From positions 182,670,396 through 182,734,395 of the forward strand of contig NC_091120.1 of the NCBI RefSeq assembly GCF_040183065.1: a DNA stretch of 64,000 nt, read 5' to 3'. How positions within the stretch are numbered: the stretch's first letter is position 1; every line of letters begins with the position of its first letter. Under the pieces are notes generated by a model that worked only from the letters and a program-made list of their open reading frames with translations, made no database searches and was not told the origin of the DNA. A program made the translations under genes and the position numbers. Below are positions 22,018-34,216 of the stretch, piece by piece. Origin of the DNA: Periplaneta americana (Eukaryota > Arthropoda > Insecta > Blattodea > Blattidae).

Positions 22018-22823
22018 AGTAATATACGTTACAAGAGCGGCATGTTGACGTTTTCATGATAGAGGAAAAGATTGAAAAAGCGAAACGTAGTTGAGCTTTT
22101 TTAATTTCCGAGAACATGAAAACAAACATACCGCTCGTGTATCGTACATTATTTTGTGCGAAGATCGTTTATTACATACCTGAAAGACGAATTTCTAATT
22201 AGTTGCAATGAAATCTCCATGTTGGTTTCTGTTTAATGACGGCAACTTCGGAACACCAAAATATCTTTCTTCAACATTGTTGTTATAAAATGTTTTCTGT
22301 GTTTACTATACTCCAGCAGGCCGTGATATACGTCTGTCTTCCCCCCCCCCCCAGTCTATAAATGCGAACTTAAAACAAACGGTAAGGTTAAGTAATGATT
22401 TATTTTTCATTTTAATATTTTAACAATATTATTTATGTAACATATTGCAGTAATAAAATCAGCATCTGGAATCTTGTTGATTTTTTCACGGCTTCCTTAA
22501 TGTTACTTGTATCAGGAATGCAATAAGTTTTGTGGTGTAGTAGACTCTACTTAATTTTTGCAAATATTTAAAAACAATAATTAACATTGCAATTTAGGTG
22601 AAATTGCAGTGGTAAGTTGACAATTTATAATTATTACTATGTTAAACGTCTCTAAAAATAATATGTTAAAAACCTAAAGCAGTAAAATGAATGTCGCGCT
22701 AAAGCGGTAAGAAGAGGGAAATTGTTATGTGTGTTACGTTGGGAATACTGAATGTGGTATTTCACACTTACCGCGTATTGGTTCTGTGCGGAAAACAAGC
22801 AAATACGCACGATCTCGCACAAA
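22018..22823 (+). mobile_element. Repeat family R, copy 2
   Basis: Almost base-for-base identical to 11738-12541, including the poly-C run near 22340. Small differences only (CATGATAG versus CATGGTCG). No coding. Confidence 0.75.
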
Positions 22824-23564
22824 AGTTATTTGCTTCCATAATAGTGAAACATACTCCCTCTGAATGTTTTTATGCCAAATACTTTTTCTTGAACCTATCC
22901 ATCTTCAGTTCTTGAGTTTCAGTGAGAAAACGTAGGTAACAATGTCAGGACGGTCAGCGAGTTTTTCATGTGGGAGTGAAGCAGTAGCTATTTCAGGTCA
23001 TTGCGGATTGTAGGTGAGAGTTAAGAAAATTTCAGGTTCGATTGAACCAAAGAATGAAATTAATTTTGATTTAGTTTAAAGACGCAGCTAAAGTAATATG
23101 CATAACTCATTAGTACCTAGGAAAATTATAGAATCACACACAAATATCTACATCACACTGCCATTAAATATATGAAAAAGACTCACATCTCTTGATTAAT
23201 AACTATAAAATATTTCATTTTTAATAACAATATTGTTACCTTACATAAATGTTATAGTTTTCAGTAACGTTATGTATAGCTATTACTCAGTAAATTATAG
23301 AAATGAAGATCTAATTTAAAATATTCTTTCTCTGCGTCTACTTATATAAAACCCCAAAAGGTTTCATTTTCATATCATCAATGTAGCATTAATGTGTGTA
23401 ATTAATGACAAATATTTCTATTCACGTAATTGAATTAACTAATAATAATATTTCATTTTTAATGGCAATCTTATCAAACATTTTTAAGTTTTGTAGTTCT
23501 TAATATCCAATACACAGCTGTACTCGGAAAACTACAGATCAGAGAATCAGACCTGTAAATTATT

Positions 23565-24269
23565 TTTGTGCGAGATCGTGCGTATTTGCTTGCTTTCCGC
23601 ACAAAACCAATACGCGGTAAGTGTGAAATACCACATTCAGTATTCCCAACGTAACACACATAACAATTTCCCTCTTCTTACCGCTTAAGCGCCATATTCA
23701 TTTTACTGCTTTAGGCTTTTAACATATTATTTTTAAAGACGTTCAATATAGTAATAATTATAAATTGGAAACTTACCACTGCAATTTCACCTAAATTGCA
23801 CTGTTAATTATTGTTTTTAAATATTTGCAAAAATTAAGTAAACTCTACAACACCACAAAAGTTACTGCATTTGTAATGCAAGTAACATTAAGGAAGCCGT
23901 GAAAAAATCAACAAGATTCCAGACTCATCATAGACTGGGGGAAAAAAAAGACAGACGTATATCACGGCCTGCTGCAGTATAGTAAACACAGAAAACATTT
24001 TATAGGATCAATGTTGAAGATAGATATATTTGTTTTCCAAAGTTGCCTCATTGAACAGAAACCAAGATGGAGATTTCATTGCAACTAATTAGAAATTCCT
24101 CTTTCAGGTATGTAATAGACGATCTTCGCACAAAATAATGTACGATACACAAGCGGTATGTTTGTTTTCATGTTCTCGGAAATTAAAAAAGCTCAACTAC
24201 GTTTCGCTTTTTCAATCTTTTCCTCTATCATGAAAACGTCAACATACCGCTCTTGTAACGCATATTACT
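23565..24269 (-). mobile_element. Repeat family R, copy 3
   Basis: Reverse-orientation, shorter member, closest to 48446-49377 (both carry the GACTCATCATAGACTGGG variant seen here and lack the CAGTCTATAAATGCG segment). It faces copy 2 across about 740 bp of Helitron sequence. Confidence 0.7.
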
Positions 24270-24651
24270 ATTATACACAAATGAAGACAGACATATTGGC
24301 ATTGTGCTGTTATGATGTCATAGAATCTGAGCCATTTGATCTCCAAATATGTGAGCAATTCTGCAGGTCATGGCCTTCGTGTAATATTGTTTATTGCAAC
24401 GAGTTGGAAAGATCTCTCTCTTTCTAACTCGTTGGTTTATTGTAGTGTGTGTTTTGTTTTATTCTGAAATACCATTAGTTCTCAAAACTGACGAAAGATG
24501 GGTTTTGGAAAATAGGAAAATTATGTATGAAAAGTAACGCTTCACTGAAAGCTACTGTTTTTCTGAAAATCCTTGGATGCCAAGCTTCAAAATGACGGGT
24601 CATTCATTAAAATCCGTTTAGCCGTTTTCCCGTAATTTCTATTACCAGTTT

Positions 24652-24654
<3 letters not shown>

Positions 24655-24700
<46 letters not shown>
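24655..24700. repeat. (TA)n microsatellite
   Basis: About 23 AT dinucleotides at the Helitron 5' end. The equivalent position in Helitron C is also expanded (37016-37068). Confidence 0.9.
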
Positions 24701-24703
<3 letters not shown>

Positions 24704-25886
24704 TGTCACATAGGAGTTATGACAGGAACAACGATGAAAAGCAATAATTTTCATTGTTACAATTAATTATACAAGATGGATGTTTTTTGAATTCAACATT
24801 TTCTAATGTTAATAGAGAAAAACAAAGTTCAGATAAATTTGGGAGGGCATTGCCCCCCCCCACACCCTCCCATAACTCTGCCTATGGTTATGCCCTATTA
24901 TAATTTGTAGTAGACCTACGGTTCAAGCCCAGCAAAACTCGGTCCGAAACATTGTGGATATGGATGTAACATTGTAAGAAACATGCACCCCGAAAATACT
25001 TTTATTAAATGATCATATTCCGATATACTGTACTACGGTCAAGCTATAACGGGGGAGGAGGTGAATGATGTCCCTCATAACCTCGTTATGTGGGGATTCT
25101 ATGGTTTTGCTTTGCCCCCCTCAAGGAAACGGTTCTCTCTCCGCCTATTCTGCATATATTACAAATTTTAGCGCACATTTCGACAGTTTTTACTGCATAG
25201 TTGCTTGCATATTTTCAGATATCCAATGCATAAAGTTTCGTTGTCTAATCATAGCGGTACAACAGTGTAAAAGTCTCTTGGTCAATTGTAAGTTGTAGTC
25301 TTTCATTGGTTGACTCATTTGCGTAACACAAGCGGTTTGAAATCGGATTAACATAACCTTTCGGAGTAATTGTGCCCACGCGAATTATGCAACAAGCTGC
25401 ACGCCTACAGGAGGTTCTCTGTTGAATGGGACGACAGTACGGGGACCTTGTCCTGTTTGAGACTGCTGACTAATCGTTTTGACCCTGAGATGGGCCTCAG
25501 AGAACAGGAATACGAAGAAGAGGCGTGGGAAGCAAGAACGATGTCACTTTTTATGGAAGTTCTACAGATGGCGCCAATTAAGTTTCAAAACCAAGGTTTC
25601 TTATTGTAGACTGTATTGCACTTGTCACTGCGGATAAGCGAATGCATTAAAGAGGGTGATGTGTGAAATTTATATTTTCTATAATTTTTAGGCTACTGAC
25701 TTGATTTTTGGTACACGCCATTCTCCTGCGATAGGTAATAATACACATAAGTTTCCTCACGTTCAGTTCAGAAGTTTTTAAGTTATTCAAATTTAAAATA
25801 AAATTCATATTTTCAAAATCTATCTCATCCTACAAAATTTAAGAATGATGCTTCAATTTTTATTACTGCATCTATGATGTGTGTAT
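24704..25886. other. No recognisable gene
   Basis: Contains C-rich CATTGCCCCCCCCC near 24850 and a 79-codon frame at 25370-25609 (+) with no recognisable domain. Nothing else supported. Confidence 0.45.
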
Positions 25887-25900
25887 AAAACATAGGATCT

Positions 25901-26687
25901 TACTTACTTACTGGCTTTTAAGGAACCCGGAGGTTCATTGCCGCCCTCACATAAGCCCGCCTTTGGTCCCTATCCTGAGATAGATTAATCCATTCTCTAT
26001 CATCATATCCCACCTCCTTCAAATCCATTTTAATATTATCTTCCCATCTACGTCTCGGTCTCTTTTTCCCTCCGGTCTCCCAACTAACACTCTATATGCA
26101 TTTCTGGATTCGCCCATACGTGTTACATGCCCTGCCCATCTCAAACGTCTGGATTTTATGTTCCTAATTATGTCAGGTGAAGAATACAATGTGTGCAGTT
26201 CTGTGTTGTGTAACTTTCTCCATTCTCCTGTAACTTCATCCCTCTTAGCCCCAAATATTTTCCTAAGCACCTTATTCTCAAACACCCTTAACCTATGTTC
26301 CTCTCTCAAAGTGAGAGTCCAAGTTTCACACCCATAAAGAACAACCGGTAATATAACTGTTTTATAAATTCTAACTTTCAAATTTTTTGACAGCAGACTG
26401 GATGATAAAAGCTTCTCAACCGAATAATAACAGGCATTTCCCATATTTATTCTGTGTTTAATTTCCTCCCGAGTATCATTTATATTTGTTACTGTTGCTC
26501 CAAGATATTTGAACTTCTCCACCTCTTCAAAAGATAAATTTCCAATTTTTATCAGTCCCATTCCGAGGCTTATTTGAAGGATTCGTAACAAGCTGTTTTT
26601 CACGGTGATGGGTTGTTAGTCCTTCGCCCAACCCCAAAGCTGGAGGACCACCCCTCACCGGCTGTGCGCGACCGCTTATTCAATATT
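25901..26687 (-). mobile_element. RTE-like LINE copy D with extra module
   Basis: A perfect 14-bp duplication AAAACATAGGATCT brackets it (25887-25900, 26688-26701). The minus frame 26603-26019 (194 codons) covers IGNLSFEEVEKFKYLGATVT to [19 protein letters not shown], where a short deletion shifts the frame before the usual C-terminus. 26576-26687 holds the GGTGATGGGTTGTTAG unit also linked to this LINE at 11015-11130, so it is part of what was inserted. Confidence 0.85.
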
Positions 26688-26701
26688 AAAACATAGGATC
26701 T

Positions 26702-26939
26702 AACATTTTAAATTTGAATCTAGGAATGGAGAAACAATTTTTACATTCAATCACTGCCCACAGAGTTCGTTAAACACCCATAACCTTTTTTTCATTATCT
26801 TCTTCACTTCTCTTTCTAATTTTCGGTTAAAACCATCATTATTAGTTCGTTAACATGGTGCCAACACAGGTGATTTTGGAATTGTTGTTTCATAACACTG
26901 AGCTTTGCATTTTAACTGTAAATAGATCATTGTATAACA
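26702..26939. other. No recognisable gene
   Basis: AT-rich, no frame or repeat recognised. Confidence 0.5.
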
Positions 26940-27402
26940 CTACAGCTCGATCAAAAGACTTACAATTCAGGGCAAACGAGTCAAAATCATAACAGGATAC
27001 GACGTTGAATAAGAAGAGGAGTACGACAAGGATGCCCTTTATCACATACCCTGTTCAAAATCTAATTGGAGTATTTATTGAAGAACTGTTTTCAGAACAC
27101 TGGACCCGGGATAAGTTACATGGTTGAGGTTTTTTTTCCGGAGTTTTCCTTCAACCCATCAAGAACAAATGCTGGGAAACTTACGTCGTTGGACCCCGAT
27201 TCATTTCGCTGGCATTATCACCTTCATTTCATTCAGACGCTAGATAACCATAACAGCTGATAAAGCGTCGTAAAATAACCAATTAAAACACTGGAGGGGT
27301 GACAGTAGGAGGAAGAAGAAAAAAGTGCGTAAGATTTGCTGATGATACGGTGGTGTTAGCAGAAGGGGAGATGCTACTGGAACTAAATGACACCTGTGAG
27401 CC
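26940..27402 (+). pseudogene. LINE reverse transcriptase fragment split by a SINE
   Basis: Before the SINE, a broken frame reads RRGVRQGCP-like and LEYLLKNCFQNTG. After it, GVTVGGRRKK, CVRFADDTVVLAEG and LLELND. RQGCPLS and F/Y-x-DD are the palm motifs of reverse transcriptase, with the two catalytic aspartates visible in FADD. The element is truncated at both ends. This LINE family differs from the AAMNLRVP one. Confidence 0.75.
27105..27286 (+). mobile_element. SINE family C, 5'-truncated, in the LINE
   Basis: Duplication AACACTGGA (27096-27104, 27287-27295). Starts within the tRNA-like T-arm and ends GCGTCGTAAAATAACC plus AATTAAA. It separates the two halves of the reverse transcriptase palm. 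Confidence 0.85.
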
Positions 27403-27650
27403 GTTGTTCGTTGTTTAGTCAACTGTCCGAAGACAGGTCTCAATCTCACAAGTGATACCAATAAGGCATCACTCATGAGGCAAGAAAGCCAGAGATAGTG
27501 CGGTTATGGTGGCCAGTTCCTTTCCCCTTCCATTGCATACATTGCTGACTAGCTACATATTACACTAATCAGACTTCAGATGTATACAAACAATTGTTCT
27601 TCCTCTGACACATATCGTCAAGTGAGATGTACTGCCTGATAATAGATGTC
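27403..27650. other. No recognisable gene
   Basis: No frame or repeat recognised. Confidence 0.4.
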
Positions 27651-28026
27651 CAGTAGTGGCAAAAAAAAAAAAACCGGACCGACGGAATAACCAAAGTCCC
27701 CGAAATGAGCCACTGCGCATGTCACGCCCGCATTCACAAGATAGCGAGTAATCTATTGAAATTGTTGTAGTTTCGACTGCTGACGTAGCCCATTTCGAAA
27801 ACCATTAGAAAATAAGCTGTTCTGGGAATAATAAGTTAATTAAGTAGTAAAATATCGCTGCAATCGAAAAGTATTGGCAATAAATTTGAATAAGGAAAAA
27901 AAAAAAGTTTCCTTCCCAGGCAGGATTCGAACCACGAAAGTCTTAGTTACCAGTGTATCGTGCTCTGGAGTGAACAAAGCTCTGAAATCAGCTACAAGGA
28001 TCGGTCTGGTTTTTTTGCTACTACTG
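27651..28026. mobile_element. Tc1/mariner-type MITE with tRNA-like segment, copy 1
   Basis: Inverted ends CAGTAGTGGCAAAAAAA and CAGTAGTAGCAAAAAAA (reversed right end); TA follows the right end. It carries GGCAGGATTCGAACC, a reversed B-box with stem-like context, near its middle. The copy at 58894-59278 has TA on both sides. Confidence 0.8.
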
Positions 28027-28171
28027 TACATATCAGCCAGTATCTCAATCAGAGGTAATAGACTCTTTATTGTTAAATATTTTGGCTTTGTTATTGTTTT
28101 ATTACATAAGGTAAACTGTAAAGCATAGGGTTATAATGAGGTAGGGTCTTGAATTTTTTTTCTTTCTTTCA

Positions 28172-28400
28172 CTTGGTTATTTAACGACACTGTGTCAATT
28201 ACGATGCTATTTAGTGTCGATGGGATTCGTGGTAGCGAGAAGATATTTGGCGAGATGAAGCCGAGGATTCGCTATAGATTACCTGATATTTGCCATGCGG
28301 TTGGGGGATACCTCGGAAAAACCAATCAGATAATCAACCTAAGCGGGAATCGAACCTACGCTCGAGCGAAACTCCGGATCGGCAGGCAAGCGCCTTAGTC
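28172..28400 (-). mobile_element. SINE family E
   Basis: Tail TTGGTTATTTAACGAC at left, body with TTTGGCGAGATGAAGCCGAG, reversed B-box GCGGGAATCGAACCTACGC and tRNA-like head at right. Confidence 0.8.
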
Positions 28401-28766
28401 TTAAATTTTATTCAATAGCAGCGTAATAGTGCAAGAAATTTGGGGTCGGTCGTTTTCGACTTTCTCGGCATAGGCCTACATGGAACCTTTCATACATTTT
28501 GCCAAATTTTCTAATAATATTATTACTGATAATCATATATGCAGATTTTCTTTACTTTCTAATTCTCCGTGAAAACTTACAAAACATTTACGATTTATAA
28601 AAACACATAAAGATAATGCATACATTTTATCTTTCCACACTCGTGGATGTACAGCGGAAGCGGCAGTGTACAGCACAACTGTCCACAAGCGAGCGTTGAA
28701 TAATAAAATGTATGCACTGTATAACATAAAGGAAAATTACTGTCCCGGTAACACAGATAAAAAAGT
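28401..28766. other. No recognisable gene
   Basis: AT-rich; short frames only. Confidence 0.5.
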
Positions 28767-29520
28767 TTGTTTTCCCTTGTTTTAGAGATAATTACGATGA
28801 AGATTGTTACAAGAAAGTCTTATCACTTTCGAAATAATGGAAGAACTTCCCGTTTTCAACATTTATCCTCATATCACGAAATAGATACTCGCTCACAACA
28901 CCATATCTCACTCTCCATTCTTAAACACAGAACATCCTTCTACTCTTCATCTTTCACCGTCTCTGCAGCTCATCTCTGGAACTCTCTACCACAACATGTC
29001 AGAGACTGTCCGACATTGTCTAGTTTCAAAAATAAATTAAAATTGCACTTTTTTCAATTCAGATTCCTTTCAGTTATAAGCCCATTTCTCTGCGATAGTT
29101 TTGTAAAAATATAGGCTATGTATTTCTTTTCCTTCCTTTTTCCTTTTTGTTCTCTTTATCAGCTGATGAATTTATTATCATAGCCTTTCATTGTAAATTT
29201 TATTTAATTTTCCTTTTTTTTTCTTTTTATTATCTTATTACATTCTATTTTGTTATATTCTTCCTTACGTTTTCCATATTAATAATTTGTACTAAATGAG
29301 TTGCTTTTGCTATATTCCAATGTATTTTACTTTCTTTTTTCTATTATGGTATTATTTTCATGTTGTTTAGTGTCGATTTTATTATGCTATTATTATTTTT
29401 TGTAATATGTTAGTATTCTGTTCTGTAACTTTTTGTTAAATTTTAACTGCTTGTATACTTTGTGACCTGGTAGAGTGTAAGAGAAGGCCTTATGGCCTTA
29501 ACTCTGCCAGTATAAATAAA
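28767..29520 (+). pseudogene. Jockey/CR1-like LINE, C-terminus and 3' UTR
   Basis: Frame to 29114: LKHRTSFYSSSFTVSAAHL then WNSLPQHVRDCPTLSSFKN, homologous to 9300-9440. The long T-rich UTR ends with AAGGCCTTATGGCCTTAA and TGCCAGTATAAATAAA, as in the 9.8-kb and 35.4-kb copies. Reverse transcriptase core missing. Confidence 0.75.
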
Positions 29521-29524
29521 GAGT

Positions 29525-29548
29525 TATTATTATTATTATTATTATTAC

Positions 29549-29600
<52 letters not shown>
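29525..29600. repeat. (ATT)n microsatellite
   Basis: About 25 trinucleotides grown on the LINE tail. Confidence 0.9.
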
Positions 29601-29601
<1 letters not shown>

Positions 29602-29887
29602 CTTGTCAAGAAAATGTGTGAGACCTCTTGGAGATGATGATAATGAAACCTGCGACGAAGACTGTAACAATCCGCAAAGTCTCTGCAGTCGCCAACTTGA
29701 GGCGTACCGTATCCTAATTAAAGGGGGAAAATGGTACATACCTATTGTGATTTGGACGGTAGATGTTCCAGCGAATAGTGCCTAATTCCTACCCCGTTCC
29801 TTAGGTAAAAAAAAAAAAAAAAAACGAATTATCTAACCCGAGCTGTCGCGGTGGGAGACGAAGGGCGATAAAATCCATTGCATAGGC
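29601..29887. other. No recognisable gene
   Basis: Includes an A18-type run near 29806-29824. A 60-codon frame has no domain. Confidence 0.45.
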
Positions 29888-29925
29888 CAGCGTTTCTCAA
29901 ACTTTTTTGAAGTGGGAACAGTTCC

Positions 29926-30495
29926 GCGAGTTTCATAATTTTCATACGAGCTTCTTAATTACCATTATAGGCGAGTTTCATACGACTTTTTATGCTCGAC
30001 CATATTTATAACTTGATATTATTAATTTTTGAGCGATGTCCCGTATGTTGTGAGATGTGCGCAGACGCGAAAGTATTGATTTTTTCCGAGGAACAGATGT
30101 CCACAGTGACCTTGCTAGGCCATAAAAACCTACAGAGATAACATTGAAATTAAATTAGACATTGAAAAACGAGATGACAAATTGAATTTATTTGAATATT
30201 ATTTACAATTAACGCTAATTATTATAGTAACAGAACATAACCTTCTGCGACAGTATTGGATTTCCAGCCTCCGTGACTTTTCGCTAATTCTCTTTCGATT
30301 GCATATCCGAGAATAATCGATACTTGCGGTTTTATAACGGTAGAAAGCTGACCTGTCATTGGCTGAACAGTTGTAACCTGAGTCGTCATTGGCTGAAAGA
30401 CCTGACCTTTAATGAGTAGGTGTACTTTAATGACATGCATTAAAGGTCTGCTACCAGGTGTATAATTACTACATTTCGGCATGGTTGAGCATAAA
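29926..30495. repeat. Dispersed repeat P, copy 2
   Basis: Matches 5907-6460, including CGAGAATAATCGATACTTGC and the right end ATGGTTGAGCATAAA. Inserted just inside the left end of the hAT. Confidence 0.7.
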
Positions 30496-30726
30496 ATTAA
30501 TTTTATATTAGTATTAAGTAATTAAGGTAATGTTAATAGAAGAAAATTCATTTTTATTTCTTTAATATTTGGATAACCTTTAACTTATTAACTAAAAAAA
30601 ATGTTTGTACTCACATTAATGAGATGGATGAGCCTGCCGATCCTTGCACAGTTGTTCTATATTGGGATGTATGCTGATAAGCTTAAGTTGGAGATCGTCG
30701 ACATACATCGAGTCGATTTCGGTAGC

Positions 30727-31125
30727 CTACTTTGTTTTTATTAGAGTTAGTGTTGAAAATCCTTTCTCATAGAGATACGTAGAAGCAAATTGACTTATAA
30801 TCTGTAAAGCACCATTGTACTGTTCACTGTATTCTCTTTTCACTTGTGATGCGATCCAGAAATGAACCATAACTTCCGCTTGGAGTTTCATTTTAAGTCC
30901 GGTCTCATTCCAGAATTCAATTAACTGTCCTCTTTCACTCAATGAAAGTTTGTTAGTTTCAATATCGCAATGAAAGTGATCACGAAACCATGAAAATACG
31001 TCATATTTACTTGGAAAATAATTTTCTAATTGTGACCTCAGAGTTGTACTTTTGGTGTACGATGTACAGTATGTGACCATTTCAATGTGTAGACTGGGTG
31101 TCGGCAAAACTATAATGAAAGTCAC
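30727..31125 (-). pseudogene. hAT transposase C-terminal (dimerisation) domain
   Basis: Minus frame, 132 codons. FPSKYDVFSWFRDHF, LSERGQLIEF, LQAEVMVHFWIASQVKREY and ISQFASTYLYEKGFSTLTLI match the end of ZBED5/SCAND3-type hAT transposases (EFW...YP...F.STYLCE.GFS.L..IKTK). This part serves dimerisation and supplies the last acidic residue of the active site. The upstream two thirds are absent, so no activity is expected. It sits inside the element's own inverted ends. Confidence 0.8.
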
Positions 31126-31482
31126 CCTCTGTTATGAATTTGGTAGTCCCTGGCTGGGTTACAGGAGTGGCGTCAGATGTGCAGGGAATAGATGGCGAGA
31201 AACACCACGTTCATAGTGCTTTAAATCCCTCTTTTGTTATGGAGAGTAGAGTGGGAATCAGTAGACGGACACGGTAATAAATTTCATAAAATGTCAGCAC
31301 TTAGAGAAAAAGTGAAAGACGATTGCCATGACGTGTCATTTCCAAACTCTGAGATTTTCAGCTATAGAATGATACACAATTCGTTAGAATGTTTCTTTTT
31401 TCTTTTGCCTTTATTTGAAGGACCACAAGGGCAGACCTTAAGGACCACAGATGGTCCGCGGACCATAGTTTGAGAAACGCTG

Positions 31483-32062
31483 GCATAGCCTATATCACCT
31501 TCCTTCCATCGGCAACTAAAACTTGGTCGACCTCAGGATTTGCAAGTAAAACACACAGTTGGACGATGCGCTTGTCATCGTAATTTGTGTAAAATCTGCA
31601 ATTTCTCTGCATGTGGGATAGCCGTGGGATGATGTTTGTGGATACTAGTGGGCGTAGGACATGGGTAAAGCAAAAGTGTACTATCCACAGATGGCATAAG
31701 ACGGGTGGGGTCCCGATAGTAACGTATATGGAAATGAAAGTACCGCTCCCGGCACTTGTGTGCGGAAATAACAAAAACTAAGGCCGTCCCAAAATCCTAT
31801 TGTTTTCCTACCTGACTGTCTGTCACAGATACGGAATAGCTCTATCGTGCAACATCATTCTATATCAAAAGGAACGTCGTTCTATGGTAAGGAAGCGTGA
31901 TCAAATGGGGCTTTCCACAGTGATCTGAAAAGCAAAACTAGCCTGACAAAAAGAATAACTTGTCTCCTATCCCACAGATTTTCATGAAACTTTGTACGGT
32001 AGTTACTTTGTTTTGTATACAAATTCTGATTGCGTGTGTATAAGGGAAACTACCCTTTACAG
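31483..32062. other. No recognisable gene
   Basis: A 94-codon minus frame (31774-31490) shows no domain. No shared repeats noticed. Confidence 0.45.
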
Positions 32063-33231
32063 CAGGCATGTCAATTGATGCCCACAGGAGCAAGCGCGCG
32101 CTTTAGAGCCCAGGAGAGCCTGAGCGCTTTACAGCGGAAAGGAAAGAGACAGACGAAAGAGGTGGTATATGCCGCTTGGTCGAGCTATATTCAGGGATGG
32201 CCAGCACTGATTCAATAGATAAAGGGAAGAGAACTTATTAAAACTGTATCCATGTTAATTTTTAGATTTGCCTGAGAAGTATAAGTGCATTATAGGAATG
32301 TAAGTTTTAATTTTAATGCTCATTTTTCACAAGTTTGATTTTTTTATTCAAAAGAAATGTTTTCTCAACTTTTCGTATAGAAAAGTGAAATTTTCAGGTA
32401 TAGGCCTATTTATTTAGTAGCCTTACAGAATGTTTTCGTAAATCTAATATACCGTATATACGTATTACTGAAGATAGTGTATTGAACATTTTGAAAATAT
32501 TCGCATGGAAATTGTTTTTAAGGAAATGAATTAACAAGGCAACTACTATTACATAATAAGCAAAAGATACGTGCCCATGTGTTGTAAAAATGTCAGCTTT
32601 ATAGCTTCAGCAGATTTCGAGAAAATAATTTAATATTCTGATGATAAGAAGTTGCTCACAAATATCACCTTAAAAGCATAATGCGATAAGAGTTTTGTTA
32701 TGTAATATTAGTTACACTTAAAACAGATATAGTACCTAGGTAATTTTGCTTTGCACTGTAATATTGTTTTGATTAGTTTATTGATTACTTTTGTAAGGCT
32801 AAAGATACCATCAATATAAATTCCAACTTATAATGTCATACTCAATCTCTTTCTTTGGAATATCACTTTCTTTATGAATGATGTGTTTCATCCACTTAAC
32901 ACACTATAATATTATACTACTATGGAATTTAAGTGAATATTCCTTCTTAACTCTCTATTGTGTTATTAAGATTTAAAACACAAATGCAAAATTAAGAAAT
33001 CAGTGTTAGTACTTTTGTTTTACAGACAATATAGATAATATTAAACAGAAAGAAGCCATATAAAAATAACGACATAAAATTTTACGTTCCGTTTGAAGTT
33101 TGTGCACCACTGTTTTCTCAATCCAACAGGCTGCTTATTCATATACACAACCCTTCCTCTTTCCATGCTTAGCGCTTGCTGCCAGCGCACGACGTCAAGG
33201 TCAGAAAAATGCGCTTGCTTTGACATCACTG
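32063..33231. mobile_element. hAT element, non-autonomous
   Basis: Perfect 8-bp duplication CTTTACAG (32055-32062, 33232-33239). Ends CAGGCATGTCAA and, reversed, CAGTGATGTCAA, with GCAAGCGC shared just inside. AT-rich interior without transposase. Confidence 0.85.
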
Positions 33232-33239
33232 CTTTACAG

Positions 33240-34214
33240 GTTGCACTACCATTCATAAAACATCATACCGTAAAATACTTGACACATTTATGGAAGAACT
33301 ATAAAGGCAAGGGAAAAAGTAAATAGAACGTTATTTCACTTGCATTTTTCTTAAACAAATATCAAAATATTTGCACTATACCCCTCCCATCCTGTATAGT
33401 GTGTGTATTATGAAATAATGAAGTACAGATACATATTAAAAGCAACAACTTTTTTTGGTAAATCAGTAGCAGATGATTCTTTAAACCATACAAGATTTAG
33501 ACTGTCGACCTGGAAGTGCAGAAGCAACCTCTCGCAATAACAGTACAGCACCAGGGGGAGGTCTCGAGCTGTTTCTCCTTCAAGTCGTCTAATCTTGTGT
33601 CCGGGTAATTAACAGCGTGGGAAGTCGTCCACTGCTTAATTAGCAGTCCTTCTGTGGCTGATAAAATCCGTGACCCAGATTTAGGGAGCGGGAGGACTCT
33701 TGATTTGTCCCAAGTATATCACCAGTCAACTGTCAGGGAGGATCTCCATTACTAGAATGCAACAAGTGTCTCTGCTATTAATAACTCTTGATTATCGACT
33801 TTGTACCTCGTACATTACATGTGAACTAATCTTGACCTTGTTCTTGTTTTTCTTCTAGCTCTTGTGCTCCTACATTTCCATTCTTGTTGTATATTTTAAT
33901 GTTCATCTTATTGTTATTTTTCTTTGTCTTAGAGTTTATTTCCTACCCCATCTTTTGGTTGTTCTTTTCCTTGTCCTTCATCTCCGTATCTTCCCTTGTT
34001 CTCCATATGCACATTATTGTGCATTATTGTCTTATTTAATGCTTTTTAGGTATTGCCAGAAGTGTTGATTTGTGTGTTTTTTATATTTTTTACTCTAGAT
34101 TAAAATTGCAAGTTTCTTATGTTAGTTAATTAGTTAGGATACAATTAATTATGATACTTAATCACTCATTTAAAGTTTGTGTGGCTGCAACCTGTGTATA
34201 TTTTTGTGTGGCTT
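33240..34214. other. No gene; right part resembles a LINE 3' UTR
   Basis: 33480-33760 is locally GC-richer but unrecognised. 33840-34214 is T-rich like the UTR at 29115-29470 and is continued at 35295-35420 on the other side of the TA element, so the latter is probably inserted in a LINE UTR. Confidence 0.5.
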
Positions 34215-34216
34215 TA

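Larger units (their letters stand above)
21919..24703 (-). mobile_element. Helitron copy B, with two inverted inserts
   Basis: On the minus strand it begins TCTATATATA after an A (right edge) and ends with the GCAGCATTTGCTGC hairpin, ACAAGCTA and CTAG before T (left edge). It shares the AACTGGTAAT and TTTTCCCGTAATTTC blocks with copies A and C. Two repeat-R copies interrupt it, in opposite orientations (22018-22823 plus, 23565-24269 minus). The TA run at 24655-24700 lies at its 5' end. Confidence 0.75.
29888..31482 (-). mobile_element. hAT element (ZBED/SCAND3-like), decayed
   Basis: Ends CAGCGTTTCTCAAACTTTT and, reversed, CAGCGTTTCTCAAACTATGG. Flanks GCATAGGC / GCATAGCC (7 of 8). It still has the C-terminus of its transposase (31125-30727) and is itself invaded by repeat P (29926-30495). 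Confidence 0.85.
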
